DNA of 6,136 nt. It comes from Patescibacteria group bacterium. Lineage in GTDB: Bacteria > Patescibacteriota > Minisyncoccia > Sungbacterales > GWA2-42-14. The notes beneath the pieces were generated by a model. It was not told where the DNA came from. It ran no database searches and saw nothing but the letters and a program-made list of their open reading frames with translations. Positions 1 through 4,199 of the stretch are shown here, one piece after another. Every line of letters begins with the position of its first letter. Positions within the stretch are counted from its first letter, which is position 1. The DNA is taken from contig JAGXAD010000044.1 in the NCBI GenBank assembly GCA_018971745.1, positions 1 to 6,136 on the forward strand, read 5' to 3'. The translations under genes were made by a program, and so were the position numbers.

Positions 1-219
1 CTTGCCAATGGGCGCGTATTGCTCGCACAAATCCAGTACAACCAGAGAGGCGGAGGAGTGCGCATTTCCGGATGGGCGGAAACCAGAAATAAATTTTTGG
101 ATTTCAAAAACGCTCTTGAAACCGGCGGAACGGTACGAAACATTGTCTCGCCTATCAGCAATATTATTAAAGAAACCAACCTGCAGTTTTCTCTGGACGG
201 AACCGTACAAAATCAGTAA
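1..219 (+). CDS. pilN: PilN-like type IV pilus assembly protein, C-terminal end (5' truncated by window)
   Basis: Only the last 72 codons are present, open from base 1 and closed by TAA at 217-219. The visible segment has the pattern of the PilN C-terminal domain: a short beta strand ending in SGWAETRNKFLDFKNAL, that is, a small-residue turn followed by an amphipathic helix, then a final strand pair ending FSLDGTVQNQ. In the PilN family (fimbrial assembly, PF05137) this ferredoxin-like domain lies in the periplasm or outside the membrane. It pairs with PilO to form the inner-membrane alignment complex of the type IV pilus or type II secretion machine. The PilO-like gene starts 11 bases downstream, the canonical pilN-pilO order, and this is the main support for the name. 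The membrane anchor and cytoplasmic tail lie outside the window. Confidence 0.75.
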   Translation, partial: LANGRVLLAQIQYNQRGGGVRISGWAETRNKFLDFKNALETGGTVRNIVSPISNIIKETNLQFSLDGTVQNQ

Positions 220-230
220 AAAATTTTTCG

Positions 231-821
231 ATGAATAAATCTATGTTCAAACGGATAGAACCAAAAACCCATTTTATCATAATCTCAATAACCGTTGCGG
301 CCGCATTGTGTTTTTTGGGTTTTGTCATTTTCTATTACGCTCTTCCCGCGATTATCCAAAAAAGTGATGCCATTGAACAAGCAAAAACAAACCTTGCGGC
401 GCTGGAAGAAAAGAAAAATATCATGCTTGAAGAAGAAGAAAAAATAAAATCCCTTTCCGCAAAACTTGATGCGGTAGAAGCCGCGATCGTCCCCGCCGAC
501 AATCCGGTAACATTCTTCAAACTTTTGGAAGATTTGGCGGCTCGCGAAAATCTTTCCATCGAAATAAAACCGGCATCGGCGCAAAACGCCCCGCCGAACA
601 CGATTGCATTAACCGTGTCGGTAACGGGCGCGCTAAAACAAGGAATTGATTTTGTAAAAAACATTTCAATGCTCCCATTTGTCGTAACCGTATCGGACAT
701 TGCGCTGTCGCGAAGCGTCGCCACAGCATCAACCGAAACAAAACCAAGCGCAAAAACAATAACGCCAATAATAGGCGAAACAACGATTACCACAACTCTT
801 TTTGCGGCAAGCCGCCCTTAA
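231..821 (+). CDS. pilO: PilO-like type IV pilus assembly protein
   Basis: This 196-residue protein has the PilO layout: a short basic cytoplasmic tail (1-14), one transmembrane helix (about 15-38), a charged coiled coil (about 42-86, rich in E, K, A and L) and a C-terminal alpha/beta domain (about 90-190). The helix in the last domain, NPVTFFKLLEDLAARENLS, followed by alternating strands, fits the PilO ferredoxin-like fold (PF04350). PilO is known to heterodimerise with PilN and link the cytoplasmic PilM and motor to the rest of the machine. The gene starts 11 bases after the pilN stop and is followed 6 bases later by the next gene, so an operon is likely. There is no Shine-Dalgarno before ATG 231; ATG 243 is an alternative start four codons in. 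The Thr/Ser/Ala-rich tail after about residue 160 looks disordered. Confidence 0.8.
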   Translation: MNKSMFKRIEPKTHFIIISITVAAALCFLGFVIFYYALPAIIQKSDAIEQAKTNLAALEEKKNIMLEEEEKIKSLSAKLDAVEAAIVPADNPVTFFKLLEDLAARENLSIEIKPASAQNAPPNTIALTVSVTGALKQGIDFVKNISMLPFVVTVSDIALSRSVATASTETKPSAKTITPIIGETTITTTLFAASRP

Positions 822-827
822 CCGCGT

Positions 828-1100
828 ATGTACGACTTAAAAACAATTTTCCAACAAAAGAAAAAATTTTCTTTCTCAAACAAAACCGCAGTTACGGCAA
901 TGTTTTGGTTTGTTTCTTTTTTGTTTCTTGCGCTTCTGACGATTGACGGATTCATATTTTATCGATACAGTTATACCGTGGTAAATTCGGTCCCCGATGC
1001 CAGTCAAACCGAAATCGGACTGGACGAAAAAAGGTTAAACCAGGCGGTAACCATTTTGGAAGAACGGCAAACCGCCCTGCAAAAATTGCTCGGGAAATGA
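828..1100 (+). CDS. Small single-pass membrane protein at the end of the pilus operon, function unknown
   Basis: The protein has 90 residues, with a basic Phe/Lys-rich N-terminus (about 1-20), one hydrophobic transmembrane helix (about 22-45, ending YRY), a short linker, and a C-terminal amphipathic helix (about 65-90, LDEKRLNQAVTILEERQTAL) that could form a coiled coil. It begins 6 bases after the pilO-like stop with no visible Shine-Dalgarno and ends with TGA at 1098-1100. Its position after pilN-pilO suggests an accessory pilus subunit in the slot where PilP sits in Proteobacteria. It has no lipobox and no PilP-like beta domain, so I do not call it PilP. An N-in, C-out topology is inferred from the basic N-terminus. 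Confidence 0.7.
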   Translation: MYDLKTIFQQKKKFSFSNKTAVTAMFWFVSFLFLALLTIDGFIFYRYSYTVVNSVPDASQTEIGLDEKRLNQAVTILEERQTALQKLLGK

Positions 1101-1200
1101 ATACTCCTCGCTCGCCAAAATAAATTCAAAATGTATCGGCTGGCGCATACCCCCTCGTAGCTCAATGGACCGAGCAGCGCTCTTCTAAGGCGTTGATTTG

Positions 1201-1297
1201 CCCCGTTAGATAACCCCCTGTAGCTCAACGGACAGAGCAGCGCTCTTCTAAGGCGTTGATAGGGGTTCGATTCCTCTCGGGGGGATATCTAACGGGG
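1201..1297. repeat. Perfect 12-bp inverted repeat bounding the inserted tRNA
   Basis: CCCCGTTAGATA (1201-1212) is the exact reverse complement of TATCTAACGGGG (1286-1297). The inner tRNA sits between the arms, separated only by an A-A mismatch (1213/1285). In RNA, the 12-bp helix would stack directly under the inner acceptor stem and rise out of the outer tRNA's variable region as an oversized arm. In DNA the same arms could be the terminal inverted repeats of a 97-bp insertion. A TG dinucleotide on both sides (1199-1200 and 1298-1299) could be a minimal target duplication, though two bases prove nothing. Confidence 0.85.
1214..1285 (+). tRNA. Inner tRNA-Arg(UCU), complete, nested inside another tRNA-Arg
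   Basis: This is a full cloverleaf of 72 nt. The acceptor is CCCCCTG (1214-1220) with CGGGGGG (1278-1284), seven pairs including one U-G. It has T-A at 8-9, D stem GCTC/GAGC around loop AACGGACA, anticodon arm GCGCT-CTTCTAA-GGCGT with anticodon TCT at 1247-1249, variable loop TGAT, T arm AGGGG-TTCGATT-CCTCT, and A73 at 1285. All stems close. CCA is not encoded, so a CCA-adding enzyme would be needed. Over the first 47 positions it differs from the outer tRNA at only four (positions 5 and 6 of the acceptor and two D-loop bases), so the two are close paralogues; their T arms differ more. tRNA-Arg(UCU) reads AGA/AGG codons. Confidence 0.92.
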
Positions 1298-1333
1298 TGA
1301 AGGTTCGATTCCTGCCGAGGGGATTCTCGCTCT

Positions 1334-1415
1334 TACTGATAAAAATTTCACCGCCTCTATTTTTATAATTTCATTATCGATCCCACTGCCAGCCCGAGTG
1401 AAATTTTTATCAGTA
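1334..1415. repeat. Perfect 18-bp inverted repeat, MITE-like or hairpin element
   Basis: The arm at 1334-1351 (TACTGATAAAAATTTCAC) is the exact reverse complement of 1398-1415, with a 46-nt loop between. Immediately outside both arms lies one T and then the hexamer TCGCTC (1327-1332 on the left, 1417-1422 on the right), which looks like a target-site duplication. The size (about 82 bp), AT-rich arms and lack of coding capacity fit a miniature inverted-repeat element. The alternative is a large transcription-ending or RNA-stabilising hairpin for the tRNA transcript. The long loop and the lack of a U tract after the right arm argue against a classic intrinsic terminator. Confidence 0.6.
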
Positions 1416-1521
1416 TTCGCTCCGAATAAATATAATTTTGATTTGTACTATTTTAATTTTGGGTTTGGAAAAAAAATTTTTTAATAAGTCGAAAATTTAA
1501 AATAATTTAAGTAGAAATAAT
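1416..1521 (+). promoter_or_regulatory. AT-rich leader with a possible -10 box upstream of the membrane-protein gene
   Basis: This stretch is very AT-rich and contains a perfect TATAAT at 1431-1436. No good -35 hexamer lies 16-18 bases upstream, because that position falls in the right arm of the inverted repeat (TATCAG). Transcription from it would give a leader of about 75-80 nt containing runs such as A8T6 near 1470-1484. There is no Shine-Dalgarno before ATG 1522. This is a weak call made mainly because the gene needs a promoter after the tRNA and hairpin region. Confidence 0.3.
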
Positions 1522-1899
1522 ATGTTCAAAAATTTACTAAATTTTTCATATAAGAGAGGCTGGAAAGAGGCAATAGGTTTTTATTTGGCATTTTTTCTTG
1601 TTGGTTTCATTTTGGGTGGAATTGGAGGCGCGTTGTCTGGAATACAATCAGAAGCAACTACATTTAGCCAAGGTTTTAGTTTGGGTTATGAAGTAGGGGT
1701 TAAGATAGGCATAGTATATTCCTTAATAATTTCTTGCGTTGTGTTAATACAGAGAAAACTATATAAAAACTTCTGGTATTTCATCTTGGCATTATTGAGT
1801 GGTTTATTAGCTTTTTTCGGCGGGTCATTGTTGGGGTTGATTATACCGGCTTTTATGACTACTAGAGGTGCCGCCGTTTCAGACACACAGCTTACATAG
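1522..1899 (+). CDS. Small polytopic membrane protein, function unknown
   Basis: The protein has 125 residues and starts MFKNLLNFSYKRGWKEAIGF. A basic, aromatic N-terminal stretch leads into transmembrane helix 1 (about 17-38, with glycine-rich motif FILGGIGGAL). A polar, helical loop follows (about 42-58), then helix 2 (about 60-76), a basic turn QRKLYKN, and one long or two short hydrophobic segments (about 84-112). The tail after 113 is polar. Glycine zippers in the first and last helices suggest tight helix packing. No enzyme motif, signal peptidase site or transporter signature is visible. The DNA is more AT-rich than the neighbouring genes, which may indicate a different origin. I do not recognise the family. 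It is bounded upstream by the inverted repeat and downstream by an 80-base gap before the next gene. Confidence 0.65.
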   Translation: MFKNLLNFSYKRGWKEAIGFYLAFFLVGFILGGIGGALSGIQSEATTFSQGFSLGYEVGVKIGIVYSLIISCVVLIQRKLYKNFWYFILALLSGLLAFFGGSLLGLIIPAFMTTRGAAVSDTQLT

Positions 1900-1981
1900 A
1901 TTTGAGAATTTGCCACCAAAGAAAAACTTGAAGCCTGGGTGAAGAAAATTCACGCTATTTCAAAAATACTGAAAAATTATT

Positions 1982-2590
1982 ATGTCCAAAGAAAGCATTA
2001 ACAGAAAACATTGGGAAATGGAACGAAGCGCGACCGGCAGACAAGAAGAGTCCGACCTTTTGGAAGTGATTGACGGTGAAAACGAAACATACCAAAGGAT
2101 GTTGCGCGAACACGGCATTACTCCGGAAACTTTTGAACATGCCGATTTCAAAAAACTTCCCTATGTTAATTTTACGGATGCTCTTGAAATGGCGCGTGTT
2201 GCGCAACCCTGGGAAGACCCGGCAAATCCAAAAACGGATTTTTTAAAGGAACTTCGTTTGGCGATCGCAAGTGAGCTTGGAATTGAAAATGACGAAAAAG
2301 CCCTGGAGCGTCTCCGTCTGTACACGGCAGTTGGCTCATTGCTTGATATAAAACACGGAAAAGACGCGTTTGTGGAATATGAAAAAGAAAAACGCATATT
2401 CCGCGTTTTTATTGACGCGACGGCGGACCCAAAAAGGAAAAAACCCATTGCCGATACGGTGATTGTGGATACGGAAAAACTCGGCGACCCGGTAAGCAAC
2501 GAGAAAAAATATCTCGGAGAAATTGCCGAGGTTGCAAAAGCGATAGTCCGCATATTCAAAACGCAAGAAACAGCAACGGACACAAACTGA
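1982..2590 (+). CDS. Hypothetical soluble protein, 202 residues
   Basis: This charged protein has no signal peptide or transmembrane segment. Residues 1-60 are rich in Glu, Arg and Lys (QEESDLLEVIDGENETYQRM) and probably mostly helical. A helical section around 80-120 includes DFLKELRLAIASELGIENDEKALERLRLY. Residues about 125-175 look alpha/beta, with a strand-like FRVFIDATAD and TVIVDTEKLG, and the protein ends in a helix (EIAEVAKAIVRIFKT). I do not recognise a catalytic motif or a family. There is no Shine-Dalgarno before ATG 1982; the preceding bases are AT-rich (GAAAAATTATTATG). Base composition resembles the pilus and Clp genes rather than the AT-rich gene upstream. It ends at TGA 2588-2590, 56 bases before a tRNA-His fragment. 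Direct involvement with the tRNA locus is not indicated. Confidence 0.65.
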   Translation: MSKESINRKHWEMERSATGRQEESDLLEVIDGENETYQRMLREHGITPETFEHADFKKLPYVNFTDALEMARVAQPWEDPANPKTDFLKELRLAIASELGIENDEKALERLRLYTAVGSLLDIKHGKDAFVEYEKEKRIFRVFIDATADPKRKKPIADTVIVDTEKLGDPVSNEKKYLGEIAEVAKAIVRIFKTQETATDTN

Positions 2591-2597
2591 CAAAAAA

Positions 2598-2629
2598 TCC
2601 GTTTTTTCCCTTTCTTGCGGCTAAACGGA
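2598..2629 (+). terminator. Weak hairpin after the 202-residue gene
   Basis: TCCGTTT (2598-2604) pairs with AAACGGA (2623-2629) around an 18-nt loop, just after the stop codon. The nearest T run (2641-2646) is too far for a classic terminator. It may be a weak terminator or a 3'-end stabiliser. Confidence 0.25.
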
Positions 2630-2646
2630 AGACATAAAAATTTTTT

Positions 2647-2684
2647 GGTGCCCATAGCTTAGTGGTAAAGCACCGCTCTGTGGA
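2647..2684 (+). pseudogene. 5' half of a tRNA-His(GUG), interrupted at the end of the anticodon loop
   Basis: The sequence has a histidine-type encoded G-1 (2647), acceptor strand GTGCCCA (2648-2654), TA at 8-9, D arm GCTT-AGTGGTA-AAGC (closed, with G18-G19), A26, and anticodon strand CCGCT (2673-2677) leading to loop CTGTGGA with GTG anticodon at 2680-2682. From 2685 the tRNA stops: the next bases are TTAAT where AGCGG is needed. No matching 3' half (variable region, T arm, TGGGCAC) is seen before the next gene or after the downstream tRNA-His. It is therefore a broken tRNA, or the 5' piece of a split or intron-bearing gene whose other part is missing. About 55 bases separate it from the HNH start, too little for a group I intron core. 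Confidence 0.7.
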
Positions 2685-2739
2685 TTAATACAGAAATCGC
2701 TTGTTTTACACCAACAGAAAATTACGGTAGCATTAAGAT

Positions 2740-3234
2740 ATGCCTACGGTGCGATGCAAAATCTGTACCACCAAATTTCACGCCAAACCTTCTTGGTTAA
2801 AAAGAGGGCACGGAAAATATTGTTCGGCAAAATGCCAACACAAAAGCAGAAAAAACGGCAAAATAGTAAATTGCTTTATTTGCAATACGCCAACATATAA
2901 AACACAAAAAGCACTCAGACATTCGGTAAGTAAAAAATACTTTTGCGGCAAATCGTGCCAAACGAAATGGAGAAACGCGGAATTTATCGGCCCCAAACAC
3001 GCAAACTGGAAAAACGGCAGATATTCATATAAAAGCGTTCTTAAAAGACATAAAGTGCCGCCAATATGCAAATTATGCAAAACGAAAGACGAACGAATTC
3101 TTGCCGTCCACCATATTGATCAAAATCGTATTAACAATAAAACCGCCAACCTTGCATGGTTGTGCCATAATTGCCACTTTTTAGTTCATCACTATTCGGA
3201 AATAAAAAATATTTTTTTGGAGGCATTAGTGTAG
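2740..3234 (+). CDS. HNH endonuclease with two N-terminal zinc-finger-like modules (homing-type)
   Basis: The protein has 164 residues. Module 1 has Cys at 6, 9, 28 and 32 (CKIC...YCSAKC); module 2 repeats the plan with Cys at 45, 48, 69 and 73 (CFIC...FCGKSC). A basic linker, GPKHANWKNGRY (84-95), resembles the DNA-contacting linker of phage and intron HNH enzymes. The C-terminal HNH domain has CKLC (110-113), the HHID motif (124-127), Asn137 and WLCHNCH (140-146), giving the zinc cysteines and a complete catalytic HNH set. It is expected to nick or cut DNA. It is flanked by tRNA-His sequences: a 5' tRNA-His half ends 55 bases upstream, and the last codons (E-A-L-V-stop) are read from the 5' end of a complete tRNA-His. 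No Shine-Dalgarno is visible; the ATG lies in a small bulged hairpin (GTAGCAT/ATGCCTAC). A freestanding homing endonuclease is the best reading. Confidence 0.85.
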   Translation: MPTVRCKICTTKFHAKPSWLKRGHGKYCSAKCQHKSRKNGKIVNCFICNTPTYKTQKALRHSVSKKYFCGKSCQTKWRNAEFIGPKHANWKNGRYSYKSVLKRHKVPPICKLCKTKDERILAVHHIDQNRINNKTANLAWLCHNCHFLVHHYSEIKNIFLEALV

Positions 3235-3290
3235 TAGCAGCACAACTCCCTGTGGAGGAGTTAGCAGGGGTGCAAATCCCCTATGTCTCC
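3219..3290 (+). tRNA. tRNA-His(GUG), complete, with atypical D and T loops
   Basis: The cloverleaf closes with G-1 at 3219 opposite C73 at 3290, the histidine identity pair. The acceptor is GAGGCAT (3220-3226) with ATGTCTC (3283-3289), one G-U. The D arm is GTGT-AGTAGCA-GCAC, the anticodon arm ACTCC-CTGTGGA-GGAGT with GTG at 3252-3254, the variable loop TAGC and the T arm AGGGG-TGCAAAT-CCCCT. CCA is not encoded. The D loop lacks the usual G18-G19 pair and the T loop has G in place of U55, so the standard elbow contact (G18 with pseudouridine 55) is missing. The first 16 bases overlap the end of the HNH gene, so HNH mRNA and tRNA-His compete for the same transcript. Confidence 0.88.
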
Positions 3291-3307
3291 CGTTTTATCG
3301 GGCTTTT
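3289..3307 (+). terminator. Possible short terminator after tRNA-His
   Basis: CCCG (3289-3292), a six-base loop TTTTAT and CGGG (3299-3302) are followed by CTTTTCT. The stem is only 4 bp and shares bases with the tRNA acceptor end, so it would compete with cloverleaf folding. Confidence 0.3.
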
Positions 3308-3343
3308 CTCTAGAAGACACCCGGATTTTGTCCACAAAATTAT

Positions 3344-3373
3344 TTGGCAATGTGCACAGTATTGCGCTATACT
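3344..3373 (+). promoter_or_regulatory. Sigma70-type promoter of the response regulator
   Basis: A -35 box TTGGCA (3344-3349) and a -10 box TATACT (3368-3373) are separated by 18 bases. The expected start site (about 3380-3382) coincides with the ATG at 3382, so the mRNA would be leaderless. An 8-bp palindrome TGTGCACA (3351-3358) lies in the spacer, and a hairpin-like repeat ATTTTG-TCCA-CAAAAT (3325-3340) lies just upstream of -35. Either could be an operator, but this is not shown. Confidence 0.65.
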
Positions 3374-3381
3374 ATCGTTAT

Positions 3382-3762
3382 ATGAATGAAGATCAAAAAA
3401 TTCTCATTGCCGAAGACGACGAGTTCATGCTTGAACTTCTGGTTCAGGAAATGCAAAAATCCGGCATAAAAAACATCAGCATCGTCAAAACCGGCAAAGA
3501 CATTCCCGCAAAAGTAAGGGAAGAAAAACCGGCGCTTCTGCTTCTTGACCTTATTTTGCCTGACAAAAACGGCCTGGAAGCGCTTGAGGAATTGCGCGCG
3601 TTGCCGGAAGGAAAAGATTTGCGCGTAATCGTGCTTTCCAATTTATCCGAGCCGGGCTATCAAACCAAAGCCCAGGAACTCGGCGTTGTTTCGTACCTCG
3701 TCAAATCCAATATGCATCTTTCCGAAATCGTGGACAGCGTCAAAGCCGCGCTGAAAAAATAA
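3382..3762 (+). CDS. Stand-alone response-regulator receiver (CheY-like)
   Basis: The protein has 126 residues and is a full receiver domain with no output domain. The acidic pocket is E11-D12-D13 (IAEDDE), the phosphoacceptor is Asp56 (LLLLDLILPDKNG), the switch Ser is Ser86 (VIVLSNLS) and the conserved Lys is Lys108 (YLVKS). All catalytic positions are present, so it should accept phosphate from a histidine kinase, which is not in the window. I chose ATG 3382 because the receiver fold begins there. The longer open frame from 3283 would overlap the end of tRNA-His and add 33 residues unlike any receiver. The gene has its own promoter placed for a leaderless mRNA, and a strong hairpin downstream. 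Single-domain receivers often act by protein binding, for instance on pili or motility; a link to the pilus operon 2.3 kb upstream is speculation. Confidence 0.92.
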   Translation: MNEDQKILIAEDDEFMLELLVQEMQKSGIKNISIVKTGKDIPAKVREEKPALLLLDLILPDKNGLEALEELRALPEGKDLRVIVLSNLSEPGYQTKAQELGVVSYLVKSNMHLSEIVDSVKAALKK

Positions 3763-3778
3763 TTCGTTACTAAGAATC

Positions 3779-3815
3779 CGGCATCGCTCCGATTAAAATC
3801 GGAGCGATGCCGTTT
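3779..3815. terminator. Strong hairpin terminator between convergent genes
   Basis: A perfect 15-bp stem, CGGCATCGCTCCGAT (3779-3793) with its reverse complement at 3798-3812 and a TAAA loop, starts 16 bases after the response-regulator stop. The U tract on the + strand is short (TTTC), so stability of the stem must do the work. The gene on the right converges on it, so it may stop transcription from both sides. Confidence 0.75.
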
Positions 3816-3864
3816 CAAAAACAAAAAACCGCTGGGCGATACCATGCGGCACAAAACTCAATCT

Positions 3865-4146
3865 TTAAAAATCTTCACTTGGGTGCCTTGAGGGCATTAT
3901 TTGTTCAATTTTGCTTTCGCACTCAAGCTCAAAAGAAACATCGGGACCAACGCCAACTGTACAAAACGGATTGCCGTCGAGATTAAGGGACACATTTATT
4001 AAAAGAGGTTTGCTATTTTCAAAGCGAAGCAAAATTCTTCCTTGAGCCGTCCCATCTCCAGCTTTTTGTCCATCACAATAAATTTCAATTTTGGTGAGTT
4101 TTTTCCCGACATACTTAGCTTCGAGTTTTTCATAGATAGTTTTCAT
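3865..4146 (-). CDS. Hypothetical 93-residue protein
   Basis: This small soluble protein starts MKTIYEKLEAKYVGKKLTKI. The N-terminal helix is followed by a strand-rich section: KLTKIEIYCDG, GRILLRFENSKPLLINVSLN and VSFELECESK. Gly/Asp turns lie at about 25-33 and 65-70. It has two cysteines that do not form a zinc motif, no transmembrane segment and no recognised catalytic motif. A compact beta-rich fold is inferred. I do not recognise the family. The start is well fixed: AAGGAGG lies 6 bases before ATG 4146 on the minus strand, the only strong Shine-Dalgarno in the window. It has its own promoter about 55-80 bases upstream, between it and the Clp-like gene. It converges on the response regulator, with the terminator hairpin in the gap. 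Confidence 0.75.
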   Translation of the reverse strand: MKTIYEKLEAKYVGKKLTKIEIYCDGQKAGDGTAQGRILLRFENSKPLLINVSLNLDGNPFCTVGVGPDVSFELECESKIEQIMPSRHPSEDF

Positions 4147-4152
4147 TCTCTA

Positions 4153-4159
4153 CCTCCTT
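4153..4159 (-). promoter_or_regulatory. Strong ribosome binding site of the 93-residue gene
   Basis: AAGGAGG on the minus strand, six bases before the ATG. It stands out because the other starts in the window show no Shine-Dalgarno, suggesting this gene is translated from a proper 5' leader. Confidence 0.85.
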
Positions 4160-4199
4160 ATGTTTGGTTGTCAAACCAGCATACGCTGGACTACTTCTG

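Larger units (their letters stand above)
1151..1323 (+). tRNA. Outer tRNA-Arg(UCU), split in its variable region by an inserted tRNA
   Basis: The 5' part (1151-1200) has acceptor strand CCCCTCG, U8-A9, D stem GCTC/GAGC with loop AATGGACC (G18-G19 present, A20 as in arginine tRNAs), and anticodon arm GCGCT-CTTCTAA-GGCGT with anticodon TCT at 1184-1186. The variable region starts TGATTTG and is then interrupted. The 3' part resumes at about 1298 with T arm GAAGG-TTCGATT-CCTGC, acceptor strand CGAGGGG (1316-1322) and A73 at 1323. The two acceptor strands pair in all seven positions with no wobble, which is the main evidence that they belong to one tRNA. Removing the insert would leave a normal tRNA of about 74-76 nt. 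Weak points are an A-G mismatch in the T stem (1300/1314) and C in place of the usual A21. No CCA is encoded. Whether it matures to a working tRNA is unknown. Confidence 0.75.

Noticed and set aside
335..793. Minus-strand frame of 152 codons opposite the pilO-like gene
   Set aside because: Low-complexity Ser/Phe runs are antisense to the coiled-coil coding region, and it conflicts with the well-supported operon on the + strand.
1151..1323. Two ordinary tandem tRNA-Arg genes
   Set aside because: The order is half, whole, half. The first 5' half has no T arm of its own before the next tRNA begins, and the last T arm and acceptor strand have no adjacent 5' half. Only nested pairing uses every element.
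2647..3290. Group I intron in tRNA-His carrying the HNH gene
   Set aside because: Only 55 bases lie between the broken tRNA and the HNH start, and none between the HNH end and the next tRNA, so there is no room for a catalytic core. The downstream tRNA is complete by itself and its halves do not fit the upstream 5' half.
3283..3381. Longer N-terminus for the response regulator starting at 3283
   Set aside because: It would start inside tRNA-His and cover the promoter; the 33 extra residues do not resemble a receiver domain, which begins properly at 3382.
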